Positions 51,093-59,899 of a stretch of DNA of 64,000 nucleotides are shown in pieces (within the stretch, counting starts at the first letter, position 1; each line of letters opens with the position of its first letter). The notes beneath the pieces were generated by a model, which was not told the origin of the DNA, made no database searches, and saw only the letters and a program-made list of their open reading frames with translations. Location of the stretch: contig NZ_JBFAHM010000002.1 of NCBI RefSeq assembly GCF_040654195.1, forward strand, positions 496,001-560,000, in the 5' to 3' direction. This DNA comes from Hamadaea sp013361475. GTDB lineage: Bacteria; Actinomycetota; Actinomycetes; Mycobacteriales; Micromonosporaceae. A program made the position numbers and the translations under genes.

Positions 51093-51475
51093 CGCGCCAG
51101 CCGCGCAACCGCCGCAATGCGCCCTACATGTGCGATCTGAGGCCGGGTCGCCGCGACATTCACCCTCCCTATGCGCAAAACCGGGCCTGAGCGCACACCC
51201 ACGGCAAATGATCCCGAGAAACGGGCAGAAATCGCATACCGAGGGCACACCACGGCAACTCCTGCGCCGACCCACAACGAAGGCCCGTCCGCAACACCCT
51301 CCACCGAAGATGCTGACGCGCCAGCCGCGCAACCGCCGCAATGCGCCCTACAGCTGCGATCTCGGGGCCGACCGCGGCGACATTCGCCCTCCCTGTGCGC
51401 AAAACCGGGCCTGAGCGCATACCCAGGGCGAATGATCCCGAGGAACGGACAGGTATCGCAGATATAGGGCACGTG
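51045..51475. repeat. 224-bp tandem duplication including the HNH gene 3' end
   Basis: Copy 1 starts at 51045 inside the last 16 codons of the HNH gene, and copy 2 at 51269. The first 84 bases are identical in both (51045-51128 and 51269-51352). The rest is clearly related with scattered changes (for example GCGCAAAACCGGGCCTGAGC in both). The second copy thus contains a duplicated end of the HNH gene with no start. The 430-base gap to the next gene is filled by these copies; no gene is otherwise seen. Confidence 0.9.
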
Positions 51476-51522
51476 GGCACCACATGATCGTGTCGCGCAC
51501 CGTGGACTGTGAGGAATGGGGT

Positions 51523-52611
51523 TCAGCCGCGCGGCGGGCTGAGCTGATAGTCGCCCACGTCCGGGTTCCAGCTCAAGCCGATGACGCCGCTGGTCGCGGC
51601 GGCCTGGCAGAACTGCAGGAAGCTTCGATAGCCGAGCTTCTTCTCGCTGAAGTCGGGGCGTACGCGGCGCAGCTGGTTCTTCAGACCGGACAGCGCCACG
51701 GCCGAGCCGCCCCGGGACAGGTCGCTGACGACCGTCCGGAGCAGCGCGAACGCCTCTTCGCGGTCGCCGTGCTCGGGCAGCGACACTTCGGGATCGCCCT
51801 TGGCCGGCCCGTCGGTCAGCTCGACGATGTCGTGCTGGGCCAGGAAGCGCAGCAGTTCGCCGAAGGCCCGGAAGCCGTAGTCGGCTTCGTTGAAGGTCGG
51901 GTCCTTGCGAAGCAGCGTCCGCTTGAGCGTGGAGGCGGTGACCGAGCCGCTGCTGCTGCGCTGGAGTCCAGCGACGGTCTGGGCGACCTGCACCGACAGG
52001 GAGTCGATGTCCCGCGTCGCGGGTTCGGTCTCCGTGGGCTCGGATTCGACCGGCTCGACGGGCTCGACCGGCGCGGCGGCCTCGGCGGGCTTGGAGGGCG
52101 GGGCGGCCTTGGCGGGCGCGGGTCGCGTCGGGATCTCCACGCCTTCGAGTCGGTCGTAGAACAGGAACTCGTCGCAAGCCGGTGGCAGCAGCGCCGAGGT
52201 GGTCTTCTCGACACCGACACCGATCACGCGTTTGTTGAGTTCGCGGAGCTTGTGGACGAGAGGCGTGAAGTCGCTGTCACCCGTGCAGAAGACGAATGTC
52301 GAGATGTAGTCGCGCTCGAACGCCAGCTCCATGGCGTCGACCGCCATCTTGATGTCGGCCGAGTTCTTCCGGGAGGCACCCATGCGCTGGGGGATGTCGA
52401 TCAGCTCCACGTGCTGCCGGGTCAGCCGTCGCCGGTCCTCGTCGAAGTAAGACCAGTCCGCGTACGCCCTGCGCACGACGACGCGGCCGCGCTCGGCCAG
52501 GGCGTCGGCCACGGGCTTCAGGTCGAAGGCCAGGCCGCCGAGGTGGTCGCGGGCGCCGATCGCGAGGTTCTCGTAGTCGAGGAACAGCGCGATGCGCTCT
52601 TCTTGATCCAA
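51523..52611 (-). CDS. NYN-domain ribonuclease-like protein with OST-HTH/LOTUS modules
   Basis: A 362-residue protein. The N-terminal NYN (LabA/PIN-like) domain has the Asp-rich active site: ALFLDYENLAIGARD (residues 8-22), then ADIKMAVDAMEL and FVFCTGDSDFTPLVHKLREL. A Pro/Glu/Ala linker follows (about 165-200), then two OST-HTH/LOTUS domains (about 205-275 and 290-355; LKRTLLRKDPTFNEADYGF and LKNQLRRVRPDFSEKKLGY) that bind RNA. It probably cuts or processes RNA. It lies beside the HNH gene and its repeat, convergent with it. Confidence 0.92.
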   Translation of the reverse strand: MDQEERIALFLDYENLAIGARDHLGGLAFDLKPVADALAERGRVVVRRAYADWSYFDEDRRRLTRQHVELIDIPQRMGASRKNSADIKMAVDAMELAFERDYISTFVFCTGDSDFTPLVHKLRELNKRVIGVGVEKTTSALLPPACDEFLFYDRLEGVEIPTRPAPAKAAPPSKPAEAAAPVEPVEPVESEPTETEPATRDIDSLSVQVAQTVAGLQRSSSGSVTASTLKRTLLRKDPTFNEADYGFRAFGELLRFLAQHDIVELTDGPAKGDPEVSLPEHGDREEAFALLRTVVSDLSRGGSAVALSGLKNQLRRVRPDFSEKKLGYRSFLQFCQAAATSGVIGLSWNPDVGDYQLSPPRG

Positions 52612-52680
52612 AGCCGCTCCAGAGGAATCACAGGCCAGAAGACCTTTGTACCAGGTGAGGGCGGACTCCGCGGCGAACCG

Positions 52681-53853
52681 TCAGTAACCGATCGCGGTGG
52701 CGGCCACGGCACGGAGGTGAGCGGCGACGTCGGCGGGCAGGTAGAGCTGGGCGAGATCGCGCGGGGACGTGGCGAACACGATCCCGAAAAGGGTGACGGC
52801 ATCCAGGTAGACGGCGTTGTCGTTGGGGTGCTTGCCGTCGGCGACGATCAGATGGGACACGCCCCTGGTCGCGATGATCTTCTCGAATTCGTCGCCGATC
52901 GGAGCGAGGAGGTTCGGCGTGCTGAGCGCGGCGGAGAGGGCCGCGTAGTTCGCGTCGATCACGGCCTTCGCCGCCGCTCGGGATCGGAACGGCGCAGGGT
53001 TCGCCAACGCCCAGTTCTTGAACAGGATCACCCGGCCACCGGGCTTGAGCGCACGCCTGAACGTCGGCGCGTACAGGGTGAGGAGGGTGTCTCGTGCGGC
53101 CGGCAGGTTGGTGGCCACGAGGGTGCTGTATTCCTGGAGCACGATGAAGTCGTATTGCCGCGTGCCGTCGAGCGCCGTGGCGACGAGGCCGTCGTTCCAG
53201 GTGTGGCGCAGGCTGTAGCCGAAGTGGATGACCTTGGTGACGTTCAGCGGCCGGCCTTCGAGAGCCGCGAAGTGGCGTACCAGGTCGGGTGTGTCCTCGC
53301 GGGTGGTCTCGGTCGCGGTGCCGAGCAGGCTGTTGCCCACGAACAGCACGTCCAGGGGACGGGCGTCCGCGGAACCCTGGGTGGCCGCGACGGTGAACCG
53401 GACGGAAAACGCGGCGCCGATCGGCGAGCCCGTCGGCGTCGCACCGGTGAACGCCTGAACAGTCAGGGTGTAGACGTCTGGCGTGGTCAGCAGTGGGCAG
53501 TCCACATAGTCTCCGCATAGGAAGAACGGCGCCCGCGACTCGATCCGGGCGATGCTGCCGCCCTTCGTTCCCTCCATCGTGAAGGCGACGCTGCCGGGCT
53601 TCTCGCCGGCGGCGATGACCGCCTGCAGGCTGATTCGGCGGTGAGGCAGCCGCCGGAGGTCGACGACCGTGCCGTCGGTCACCGGGCTCAGGCCCAGAAT
53701 CGGCCGGCGGCTTACGTCGTTGACGACCTGAACAGCGCTGATGACAGGGGTGTTGCCGCCGCCGCTCGCGGAGACGCGCGGCGCCACCCACACGAAGGCG
53801 GCGGCCACGATTACCAGCGCAATGACGGCGCGCAACCGACGGGCACGGGGCAT
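52681..53853 (-). CDS. Secreted SGNH/GDSL-like hydrolase-type protein
   Basis: A 390-residue secreted protein; signal peptide about residues 1-29 (IALVIVAAAFVWVAPRVSAS). The N-terminal third is beta-rich (VISAVQVVNDVSRRP; YTLTVQAFTGA), perhaps an Ig-like module. The SGNH-type part has LDVLFVGNSLLG (block I, Ser in GNS), FIVLQEYSTLVA and a final DGKHPNDNAVYLDAV that fits the D-x-x-H block. Esterase or polysaccharide-deacetylase activity is likely but unproven. Confidence 0.82.
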   Translation of the reverse strand: MPRARRLRAVIALVIVAAAFVWVAPRVSASGGGNTPVISAVQVVNDVSRRPILGLSPVTDGTVVDLRRLPHRRISLQAVIAAGEKPGSVAFTMEGTKGGSIARIESRAPFFLCGDYVDCPLLTTPDVYTLTVQAFTGATPTGSPIGAAFSVRFTVAATQGSADARPLDVLFVGNSLLGTATETTREDTPDLVRHFAALEGRPLNVTKVIHFGYSLRHTWNDGLVATALDGTRQYDFIVLQEYSTLVATNLPAARDTLLTLYAPTFRRALKPGGRVILFKNWALANPAPFRSRAAAKAVIDANYAALSAALSTPNLLAPIGDEFEKIIATRGVSHLIVADGKHPNDNAVYLDAVTLFGIVFATSPRDLAQLYLPADVAAHLRAVAATAIGY

Positions 53854-53993
53854 TTCCGTAGTGACTCCCCCGAAACGGAAAACCGAACTGTGCGCTCAGG
53901 GTGAGGATCGCGGCGAGGACTGTCAAGCAGCTGGTCAGCCCGTCGTCCGAATCACGGCGTTGTCAGTCCGTTCATCGGATCTACCATCGGGTC

Positions 53994-54524
53994 ATGCGAC
54001 GGGGATTGACGATGATCACCGCAATGACGCTGACCGCCACGCTCACTGCCACGCTGGCAGCCTGCAGCCCGGCGGTCGACGGCGTCGGGGGCGTACGCCT
54101 CGACAGCGCGGGACGGCTGGTCGCCGTGCTCGCCTGGTGCCCGGAGTTCGGCCGTCCCGCGACGGTGATCCTGTATCCGGCCGAGTCCGGCGGGCGCGTC
54201 GGCGAACCGCTGCTACGTCTGCGGCGTACGGGCGAAGACCCGGAAGGCGGGCTGCTGGAGCTCGCCTTGTCCGACCCGGGTCCGGACTGGCACACCGACG
54301 ATCCGGCGCCGACTTTGGTTGACGGGGACCACTACGAGGTGCGTACCTGGGACGAGTCGGGTGAGCATCGCCTAGCGTCGTTTCCGTTCACTCCGGCCGA
54401 GCTTCGGACCGCGCCTTCGGACCAACCGGTTCTGACCAAGAAGTACGCCGGCGACGGCCGCTACGACACGGAGTTCCTCAGCGTGCCGGAGCTACAGCAG
54501 GCAGCAGCCAACGAGTGTGATTAG
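53994..54524 (+). CDS. Hypothetical lipoprotein
   Basis: A 176-residue lipoprotein with signal MRRGLTMITAMTLTATL and lipobox TLAACSPAV (Cys about 24). The mature domain is beta-rich with several Asp/Glu patches (WCPEFGRPATVILYPAESGG; HYEVRTWDESGEHRLASFPF). The family is unknown to me. The ATG at 53994 is chosen because the signal starts there; an earlier in-frame start would lie before the SGNH gene's promoter. Confidence 0.75.
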   Translation: MRRGLTMITAMTLTATLTATLAACSPAVDGVGGVRLDSAGRLVAVLAWCPEFGRPATVILYPAESGGRVGEPLLRLRRTGEDPEGGLLELALSDPGPDWHTDDPAPTLVDGDHYEVRTWDESGEHRLASFPFTPAELRTAPSDQPVLTKKYAGDGRYDTEFLSVPELQQAAANECD

Positions 54525-54529
54525 CGCGC

Positions 54530-55486
54530 TCAGAAGGTGGCGATCGGGTTGACCGGGCTGCCGGAGGTCCCCGCGAAGCGGACCGGCGCGACGGCGAGCT
54601 GGAAATCCCATTGGCCGAGCTCCGACGCCGTCGCGGCACACGTCTCCAGGTCGCAGTTGTCGAGCAGCCACAGACCCATGGCGACGAGGCTGACGGCGTG
54701 CACCGGCATCAGAATGTCGTCATATCCCGAGGGTTGGACGTCTTGAGGGGTGTCCGCCCCGATCAGCGCGACCTGCCGCTCCCGCAGCCAGGGCAGGCAG
54801 GATGCGTGCCAGCCCGCCTGAGTGAAGCTGAAGGCCGCGCCAGACTCGTGCCGGACGCGGCCGTAACCGGTCCGCAGAAGTACCGCGTCGCCGGATCGCA
54901 CCCGAACCCCCTGGCGACGCTCGGCCTCCTCGAGATCTTCGGGAAAGACCGGCTCACCCGTTTCCAGCCACGGCACGTCGCGTACGGCTGCGACGTCGAG
55001 CAGGACACCACGCGTGACGATCCCGTTCGACGCCGCCGTGACGGCCGCCCACGCCGATCCGGTCTCGGCGTCGACCATCGAGTGTGGCCGCCCGTTGTAC
55101 ATCCGGCCGTCCCAGTAGAGGTGGCACGGTGAGTCCAGGTGCGTGATGGTGTTGCCGTGGAACATGATGCCGAGCCGCTCGTTCGAGAAGCCCCAGCGCC
55201 GGTCGTTGTGGAAGGCGGGAACCGGGATGTTCTCGGCACCCGGCATGTCGGCGGCGCACGGGCACGTGTTGGTCGCCCGCTCCATCTCGTCCGGTACGGC
55301 GATCTCCCAGCCGCACGACACACTTCGGCCGTGGCGTACGGCGCGTGCCGCCGCCAGCCGGACGTCGTCGGTGATGTGGTTCAGCGTACCGAGCTCGTCG
55401 TCGTCACCCCACCGTCCCCAGTTCGAGAGCGTGTCGAAGTAGGCGAGCACCTCGTCCTGGGTGGGTAACGGTCGCTCCGCCGTCAT
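54530..55486 (-). CDS. Cyclase family protein (second paralogue)
   Basis: A 318-residue metal-dependent cyclase/kynurenine-formamidase-like protein. The metal motif reads IMFHGNTITHLDSPCHLYWDG, and the family C-terminus GSPVNPIATF is nearly identical to that of the 21385-22326 protein. The start LSNWGRWGDDDELGTLNHI is characteristic. AGGAGTGGAG precedes ATG 55486. It is convergent with the lipoprotein gene (5-base gap). Substrate is unknown. Confidence 0.9.
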   Translation of the reverse strand: MTAERPLPTQDEVLAYFDTLSNWGRWGDDDELGTLNHITDDVRLAAARAVRHGRSVSCGWEIAVPDEMERATNTCPCAADMPGAENIPVPAFHNDRRWGFSNERLGIMFHGNTITHLDSPCHLYWDGRMYNGRPHSMVDAETGSAWAAVTAASNGIVTRGVLLDVAAVRDVPWLETGEPVFPEDLEEAERRQGVRVRSGDAVLLRTGYGRVRHESGAAFSFTQAGWHASCLPWLRERQVALIGADTPQDVQPSGYDDILMPVHAVSLVAMGLWLLDNCDLETCAATASELGQWDFQLAVAPVRFAGTSGSPVNPIATF

Positions 55487-55571
55487 CGCAGTCTCCACTC
55501 CTCCGGTCAGCCGGTTCGAGGCACCGCAGGCAGCGTATCCCGCTCGCGGGTGGGCAGTGCCCAGGCTCGCT

Positions 55572-56105
55572 TCACGACTTCGCCTTGCGGGGGGCCAGGG
55601 TGTAGCTGAACGAGATGAAGAAGTCGACGATCACGACGACGCCCCATCCGCCCATCGGTCCCCACATGGGCAGCACCCGCTCGTAGTCGCCGACCAGCAG
55701 GGTGAACAGGCCCATGACCCCGGCTGCGATCGCGTACGCCAGCAGGTGGCGCAGCCACTGCCGCCGTTCGTAGGCGGCGTGCGCCGCGCCGTGCTCCGGA
55801 GGGCGTACGGGAGCCGGTCCGCCTGCGAACCGGTGGGCGAACCGCTGGTCGGCCCAGCGTACGAGCTGGCTGCCGAAGGCGACCGAGACTCCGATGTAGA
55901 TGGCCGCCAGTCCGTGCGCGATCGTGGCCGTCCCGCCACCGCGCAGATCGATGACCGACGCCGCCAGCAGCACCACGTCGACCAGCGGTACGCAGATCAG
56001 CAGCACGGTGCTGAGCGTTTTCGCCTTGAGCAGGTAGCGAGCGGCGAGACCGGCCAGCAGCAGGACCCAGAAGCCGACTTCGCAGGCGATGATCAGCGGA
56101 ATCAC
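55572..56105 (-). CDS. Hypothetical four-helix membrane protein
   Basis: A 177-residue membrane protein with about four or five hydrophobic segments (near 1-22, 30-50, 62-80, 123-143 and 150-168). A polar central loop (WADQRFAHRFAGGPAPV) carries the only long hydrophilic part. The C-terminus ends FSYTLAPRKAKS. I do not know the family. It is divergent from a TetR gene with a 46-base gap, so it is probably the target of that regulator; a transport or sensing role is inference. Confidence 0.8.
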   Translation of the reverse strand: MIPLIIACEVGFWVLLLAGLAARYLLKAKTLSTVLLICVPLVDVVLLAASVIDLRGGGTATIAHGLAAIYIGVSVAFGSQLVRWADQRFAHRFAGGPAPVRPPEHGAAHAAYERRQWLRHLLAYAIAAGVMGLFTLLVGDYERVLPMWGPMGGWGVVVIVDFFISFSYTLAPRKAKS

Positions 56106-56127
56106 GACACCCTCCCCCGGTGTTTTA

Positions 56128-56139
56128 ACACGACCGTGT
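56128..56139. promoter_or_regulatory. Candidate TetR operator
   Basis: ACACG (56128-56132) and CGTGT (56135-56139) form a palindrome with two central bases, flanked by an AT-rich run. It lies in the 46-base gap between the divergent membrane-protein and TetR genes. Confidence 0.55.
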
Positions 56140-56151
56140 CATAATAGCGCG

Positions 56152-56799
56152 GTGCCCAAAATCGTGGATCACGAGCAGCGTCGCCGGGAGCTGGCGGCGG
56201 CCGTCTGGCAGGTGATCGCCGAGCACGGCGTCGACGAGGTGTCGATCCGGACGGTCGCCGCCGCCGCGGGGTGGTCCGCCGGCGCCCTGCGGCACTACCT
56301 CGCGACCCGGGGCGAGCTGCTGGCCTTCGCCTGCGAGCAGGTCATCGACGAGGTCACCGCCCGCATCCAGTCCCTGCAACTGCCGGCCGACCCCGTAGGC
56401 GCGGTCCGGGCGATCCTGCTGGAGACGATGCCGGTGGACGAACGACGGCACACGGAGGCGTCGATCGCGTTCTCGTTCCTCGCCCTCGGCCTCGGTGATC
56501 GCGAATTGGCCCGGGTGCAGCGGCGTCACTTCAGTTCGATGCACGACTTGTGCCGTCAAATGATCGAGGGGCTCGCCGCGCGCCAGGCGCTCGCGCCGAC
56601 GCCGGAGAACGTCACGACGCTGGCGCGCCGCCTCCACGCGGTGGTCGACGGGCTCAGTGTGCACGTCCTGGCCGGCCACCTGACGGCGGACGAGATGGTG
56701 GCCGAGCTGGACGCGTACCTGTCCGGGCTGACCGGGCAGGCGTGCGAGCCAGCCGGCGCGACGGAGCCGGACATTGGACGAACTCCGCGCCTGCCGTAG
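56152..56799 (+). CDS. TetR-family transcriptional regulator
   Basis: A 215-residue TetR protein with GTG start at 56152; the longer in-frame start at 56089 would run through the operator. The HTH is DEVSIRTVAAAAGWSAGALR followed by HYLATRGELLAFACEQVIDE. The C-terminal domain is of the BetI-like type (TEASIAFSFLALGLGDREL). It is divergent from the four-helix membrane protein and is followed by the chitosanase 10 bases later on the same strand. Confidence 0.93.
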   Translation: MPKIVDHEQRRRELAAAVWQVIAEHGVDEVSIRTVAAAAGWSAGALRHYLATRGELLAFACEQVIDEVTARIQSLQLPADPVGAVRAILLETMPVDERRHTEASIAFSFLALGLGDRELARVQRRHFSSMHDLCRQMIEGLAARQALAPTPENVTTLARRLHAVVDGLSVHVLAGHLTADEMVAELDAYLSGLTGQACEPAGATEPDIGRTPRLP

Positions 56800-56809
56800 A
56801 TTTGCGCGG

Positions 56810-57766
56810 GTGAATTCCACCGTGCGCCGCTTCTGGCTGGCCGGAACCGCTGGCGTCGTGGTCTTGGCGCTGCTCGTCTTCGCGCTTGTGAAGCTGGCCG
56901 CGCCGAGCCCGGGTGTCGCGTCCGCCGCCGTCGACGGATCGCCGTCGGCCGCACCGGGCGGCGAAGCGACGCCCACGGCGACAGCGTCAGCGAGCGCGAG
57001 CGCCAGCGTGAGTCCACATGCGACGCCCCGCGGGACCAAGGCGACCGTCCCCGCCGGGGCCGGCCTGGACAGTCCGGCGAAGAAGGAGATCGCGATGAAG
57101 CTTGTCTCCAGCGCCGAGAACTCCTCACTGAACTGGCGTGCGCAGTACAAGTACATCGAGGACATCGGGGACGGGCGGGGCTACACCGGCGGGATCATCG
57201 GCTTCTGCTCGGGCACGCACGACATGCTCGAGCTGGTGGAGCTGTACACCAAGCGCAAGCCCGGCAACGTCCTCGCGAAGTATCTGCCCGCGTTGCGGGC
57301 CGTCGACGGCTCGGACTCGCACGCCGGCCTCGATCCGGGCTACCCGGCCGACTGGGCGGCCGCCGCGAAGGACAGCGCGTTCCAGCAGGCGCAGAACGAC
57401 GAGCGGGACCGCGGCTACTTCATCCCGGCCGTCCGCCAGGGCAAGGCCGACGGGCTGCGGGCGCTCGGGCAGTTCATCTACTACGACGCCATCGTCATGC
57501 ACGGCCCCGGCTCCGACCCGGTCAGCTTCGGCGGCATCCGGGCCGCGGCCCTGCGCAAGGCCAAGACACCCGCTCAGGGCGGCGACGAGTACGCGTACCT
57601 GATGGCCTTCCTGGACGCCCGGAAGGCGGCGATGCTGACCGAGGAGGCGCACGAGAACACCGACCGGGTCGACACCGAGCAACGGGTGTTCCTCAAGGCG
57701 CGCAACTTCACCCTGGCCACGCCGCTTCGGTGGTCCGTCTACGGCGACTCCTACGTGATCAACTAA
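56810..57766 (+). CDS. csn: Secreted or anchored chitosanase (GH46)
   Basis: A 318-residue GH46 chitosanase closely resembling the streptomycete N174-type enzyme from GLDSPAKKEIAMKLVSSAEN to the C-terminal VYGDSYVIN. Catalytic Glu103 (SSAENSS) and Asp121 (DIGDGRGYTGG) match Glu22 and Asp40 of that enzyme. It hydrolyses beta-1,4 bonds of chitosan. The N-terminus has a hydrophobic helix (about 8-30) and then an Ala/Ser/Thr/Pro linker (about 38-84) not found in the short secreted homologue. Start GTG 56810 lies 10 bases after the TetR stop. Confidence 0.95.
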   Translation: MNSTVRRFWLAGTAGVVVLALLVFALVKLAAPSPGVASAAVDGSPSAAPGGEATPTATASASASASVSPHATPRGTKATVPAGAGLDSPAKKEIAMKLVSSAENSSLNWRAQYKYIEDIGDGRGYTGGIIGFCSGTHDMLELVELYTKRKPGNVLAKYLPALRAVDGSDSHAGLDPGYPADWAAAAKDSAFQQAQNDERDRGYFIPAVRQGKADGLRALGQFIYYDAIVMHGPGSDPVSFGGIRAAALRKAKTPAQGGDEYAYLMAFLDARKAAMLTEEAHENTDRVDTEQRVFLKARNFTLATPLRWSVYGDSYVIN

Positions 57767-57807
57767 TTCGCTTGCGGGCGCCGACCGCAGCGCCAAGGCT
57801 GGACCGC

Positions 57808-58353
57808 ATGACGGAAGAACGGCAGTTCGGCTGGTCCAACATGTTCGTCGCGCCGGAGGACGACCCGCGTAGTCAGGAAGGCTACCGGGGAGAGCGCGCG
57901 GTGCTGGTCGGCTACCTCGACGACTACCGCAAGACGCTGGAGCTGAAGTGCGCCGGCCTGGACGCCGAGCAGCTCGCCCGGCGGTCGGTCGAGCCCTCGA
58001 CCATGTCGCTGCTGGGCCTGATCCGGCATCTGGCCGGCGTCGAGCACTACTGGTTCCGCATCCACATGGCCGGCTACGACGGGCCGCGCCTCTACCGGTC
58101 CGGTGACGATCGCGACGAGGACTTCAACGGCGCGGTCGGCGATCCCGAGGTCGTCCGGGAAGCCTGGGAGACCTGGCGGGCCGAGGTGGCGTTCGCCGAG
58201 GAGTATGTCGCCGCGGCTCCGGACATGGGCTTCACCGGCGCCAAGGGCGACGAGCTGCGGGGCATCCTCGTCCACATGATCGAGGAGTACGCCCGCCACA
58301 TGGGCCACGCCGACCTGCTTCGCGAGCGCATCGACGGCCGGGTCGGACAGTAG
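57808..58353 (+). CDS. DinB-like (DUF664) protein, possible thiol-dependent transferase
   Basis: A 181-residue DinB/DUF664 four-helix protein. Metal-ligand-type His residues occur in LGLIRHLAGVEHYWFR and IEEYARHMGHADLLRERIDG. Family members in mycothiol-producing actinomycetes act as mycothiol- or bacillithiol-dependent transferases or isomerases. The ATG at 57808 starts the conserved part. It follows the chitosanase by 42 bases on the same strand. Confidence 0.9.
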   Translation: MTEERQFGWSNMFVAPEDDPRSQEGYRGERAVLVGYLDDYRKTLELKCAGLDAEQLARRSVEPSTMSLLGLIRHLAGVEHYWFRIHMAGYDGPRLYRSGDDRDEDFNGAVGDPEVVREAWETWRAEVAFAEEYVAAAPDMGFTGAKGDELRGILVHMIEEYARHMGHADLLRERIDGRVGQ

Positions 58354-58432
58354 TCCGTTCCTCCCCAAGTTGCACGAATCCGGACCAAAGCGGAGATCTC
58401 GTCAGTAGAGTCACGGGCAGCGGAAGGGGCCC

Positions 58433-59884
58433 GTGCGTATGCAGGTCGAGACGAAGCCGGCGGCTTCCGGCGCTCCGGCGTCGGTCAAGCTGACGTTCTG
58501 GACCATGACGTCGATGGTCGTGGGCTCGATGGTCGGCGCGGGCGTGTTCTCGCTGCCCCGCCGGTTCGCCCAGGCGACCGGAGTGGCCGGCGCGCTCATC
58601 GCCTGGACGGTCGCCGGCACCGGCATGCTGATGCTCGCCTTCGTCTTCCAGATGCTCGCCGTACGCCGGCCCGCCCTCGACGCCGGCGTGTACGCGTACG
58701 CGAAGGCCGGATTCGGCGAGTATCCCGGCTTCTTCTCGGCCTTCGGTTACTGGGCCAGCGCCTGCGTCGGCAACGTGACCTACTGGGTGCTGATCATGTC
58801 CACCGTGGGCGCGATCGTCCCCGCGCTCGGCAACGGCGACACGATCCTGGCGATCGTGCTCTCCTCGGTCGGGCTGTGGGCGTTCTACGCGCTGATCAGC
58901 CGGGGTGTCAAAGAGGCCACCGCGATCAACCGGATCGTCACCGTGGCCAAGCTGGTGCCGATCATCGTGTTCATCCTGCTGGTCCTGTTCTACCTGGATC
59001 CGAAGGTCTTCGCGGAGAACTGGGCGGGGGCCGACTACGCCGGGTCGCTGTTCAACCAGGTCAAGGGCACGATGCTCGCGACGGTCTTCGTCTTCCTCGG
59101 AGTCGAGGGGGCCAGCGTCTACTCCCGGCACGCCAAGCGCCGTGAGGACGTCGGCCGGGCCACCGTCCTGGGCTTCCTCAGCGTCTTCGCGATCTTCGCC
59201 TCGGTCACCATCGTCTCCTACGGCATCCTGCCGATGAGCGAGATCGCCGAGCTGCGCCAGCCCAGCATGGCCGGCGTACTCGAAGCGGCCGTCGGCACCT
59301 GGGGCAAGGTCTTCGTCAGCGTAGGGCTGATCATCTCCGTGCTGGGCGCGTACCTGGCTTGGACGCTGATGGCGGCGGAGGTGCTGCTCGTCGCGGCCAA
59401 GGACGACGACATGCCACGCTTCCTGCGCCGGACCAGCCGGGCGGACGTCCCCATTCCGGCGTTGATCATGTCTACGGCGCTGTCGCAGCTCTTCCTCGTC
59501 GTGACTTACTTCTCCGAGGACGCGTTCACCTTCGCTCTCGACCTCACCAGTGCGCTGACGCTGATCCCGTTCCTGCTGGCGGCGGCGTACGCGCTGAAGG
59601 TGATGCTGGGCTGGGACGGCGAGCGAAGACGCGGCTCCGGCGGGCAGGTCCTCATCGCCGCGCTGGCCACCGCGTACACGCTGTTCCTGCTGTTCGCGGC
59701 CGGGCTGAAGTTCGTGCTCGTCTCGTTCATCGTGTACGCGCCCGCCACGGTCCTGTTCGTGATGGCGCGCCGGGAACAGGGCCGCCGGCTCTTCTCCCCG
59801 GCGGAAATCGTGTTGCTGCTGGTCTCGATCGCGGGCGCGGTGCTCGGCGTCGTCGCGCTCGCGGCCGGGTGGATCAGTCTGTAG
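58433..59884 (+). CDS. APC-family amino-acid permease, arginine/ornithine antiporter-like
   Basis: A 483-residue permease with about twelve helices. The helix-1 signature is SMVVGSMVGAGVFSLPRRFA; later marks are AGVYAYAKAGFGEYPGFFSA and TVFVFLGVEGASVYSRHAKR. This is the basic-amino-acid/polyamine antiporter type (ArcD-like). The GTG start has CGGAAGGGG upstream. It is followed 15 bases later by arginine deiminase, so the two genes form a reduced arginine-catabolism pair. Confidence 0.93.
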   Translation: MRMQVETKPAASGAPASVKLTFWTMTSMVVGSMVGAGVFSLPRRFAQATGVAGALIAWTVAGTGMLMLAFVFQMLAVRRPALDAGVYAYAKAGFGEYPGFFSAFGYWASACVGNVTYWVLIMSTVGAIVPALGNGDTILAIVLSSVGLWAFYALISRGVKEATAINRIVTVAKLVPIIVFILLVLFYLDPKVFAENWAGADYAGSLFNQVKGTMLATVFVFLGVEGASVYSRHAKRREDVGRATVLGFLSVFAIFASVTIVSYGILPMSEIAELRQPSMAGVLEAAVGTWGKVFVSVGLIISVLGAYLAWTLMAAEVLLVAAKDDDMPRFLRRTSRADVPIPALIMSTALSQLFLVVTYFSEDAFTFALDLTSALTLIPFLLAAAYALKVMLGWDGERRRGSGGQVLIAALATAYTLFLLFAAGLKFVLVSFIVYAPATVLFVMARREQGRRLFSPAEIVLLLVSIAGAVLGVVALAAGWISL

Positions 59885-59899
59885 AGCTGGGAGATCGTG

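Noticed and set aside
51045..51475. CRISPR array
   Set aside because: Only two long (224-bp) copies, no short regular repeats with spacers, and no cas gene nearby.
49608..52611. Complete restriction or phage-defence system
   Set aside because: No methyltransferase, helicase or toxin-antitoxin partner is present; HNH and NYN families are widespread singletons.
51484..53520. A 678-codon plus-strand frame
   Set aside because: It is antisense to the NYN/OST-HTH and SGNH genes, which have real domains and starts.
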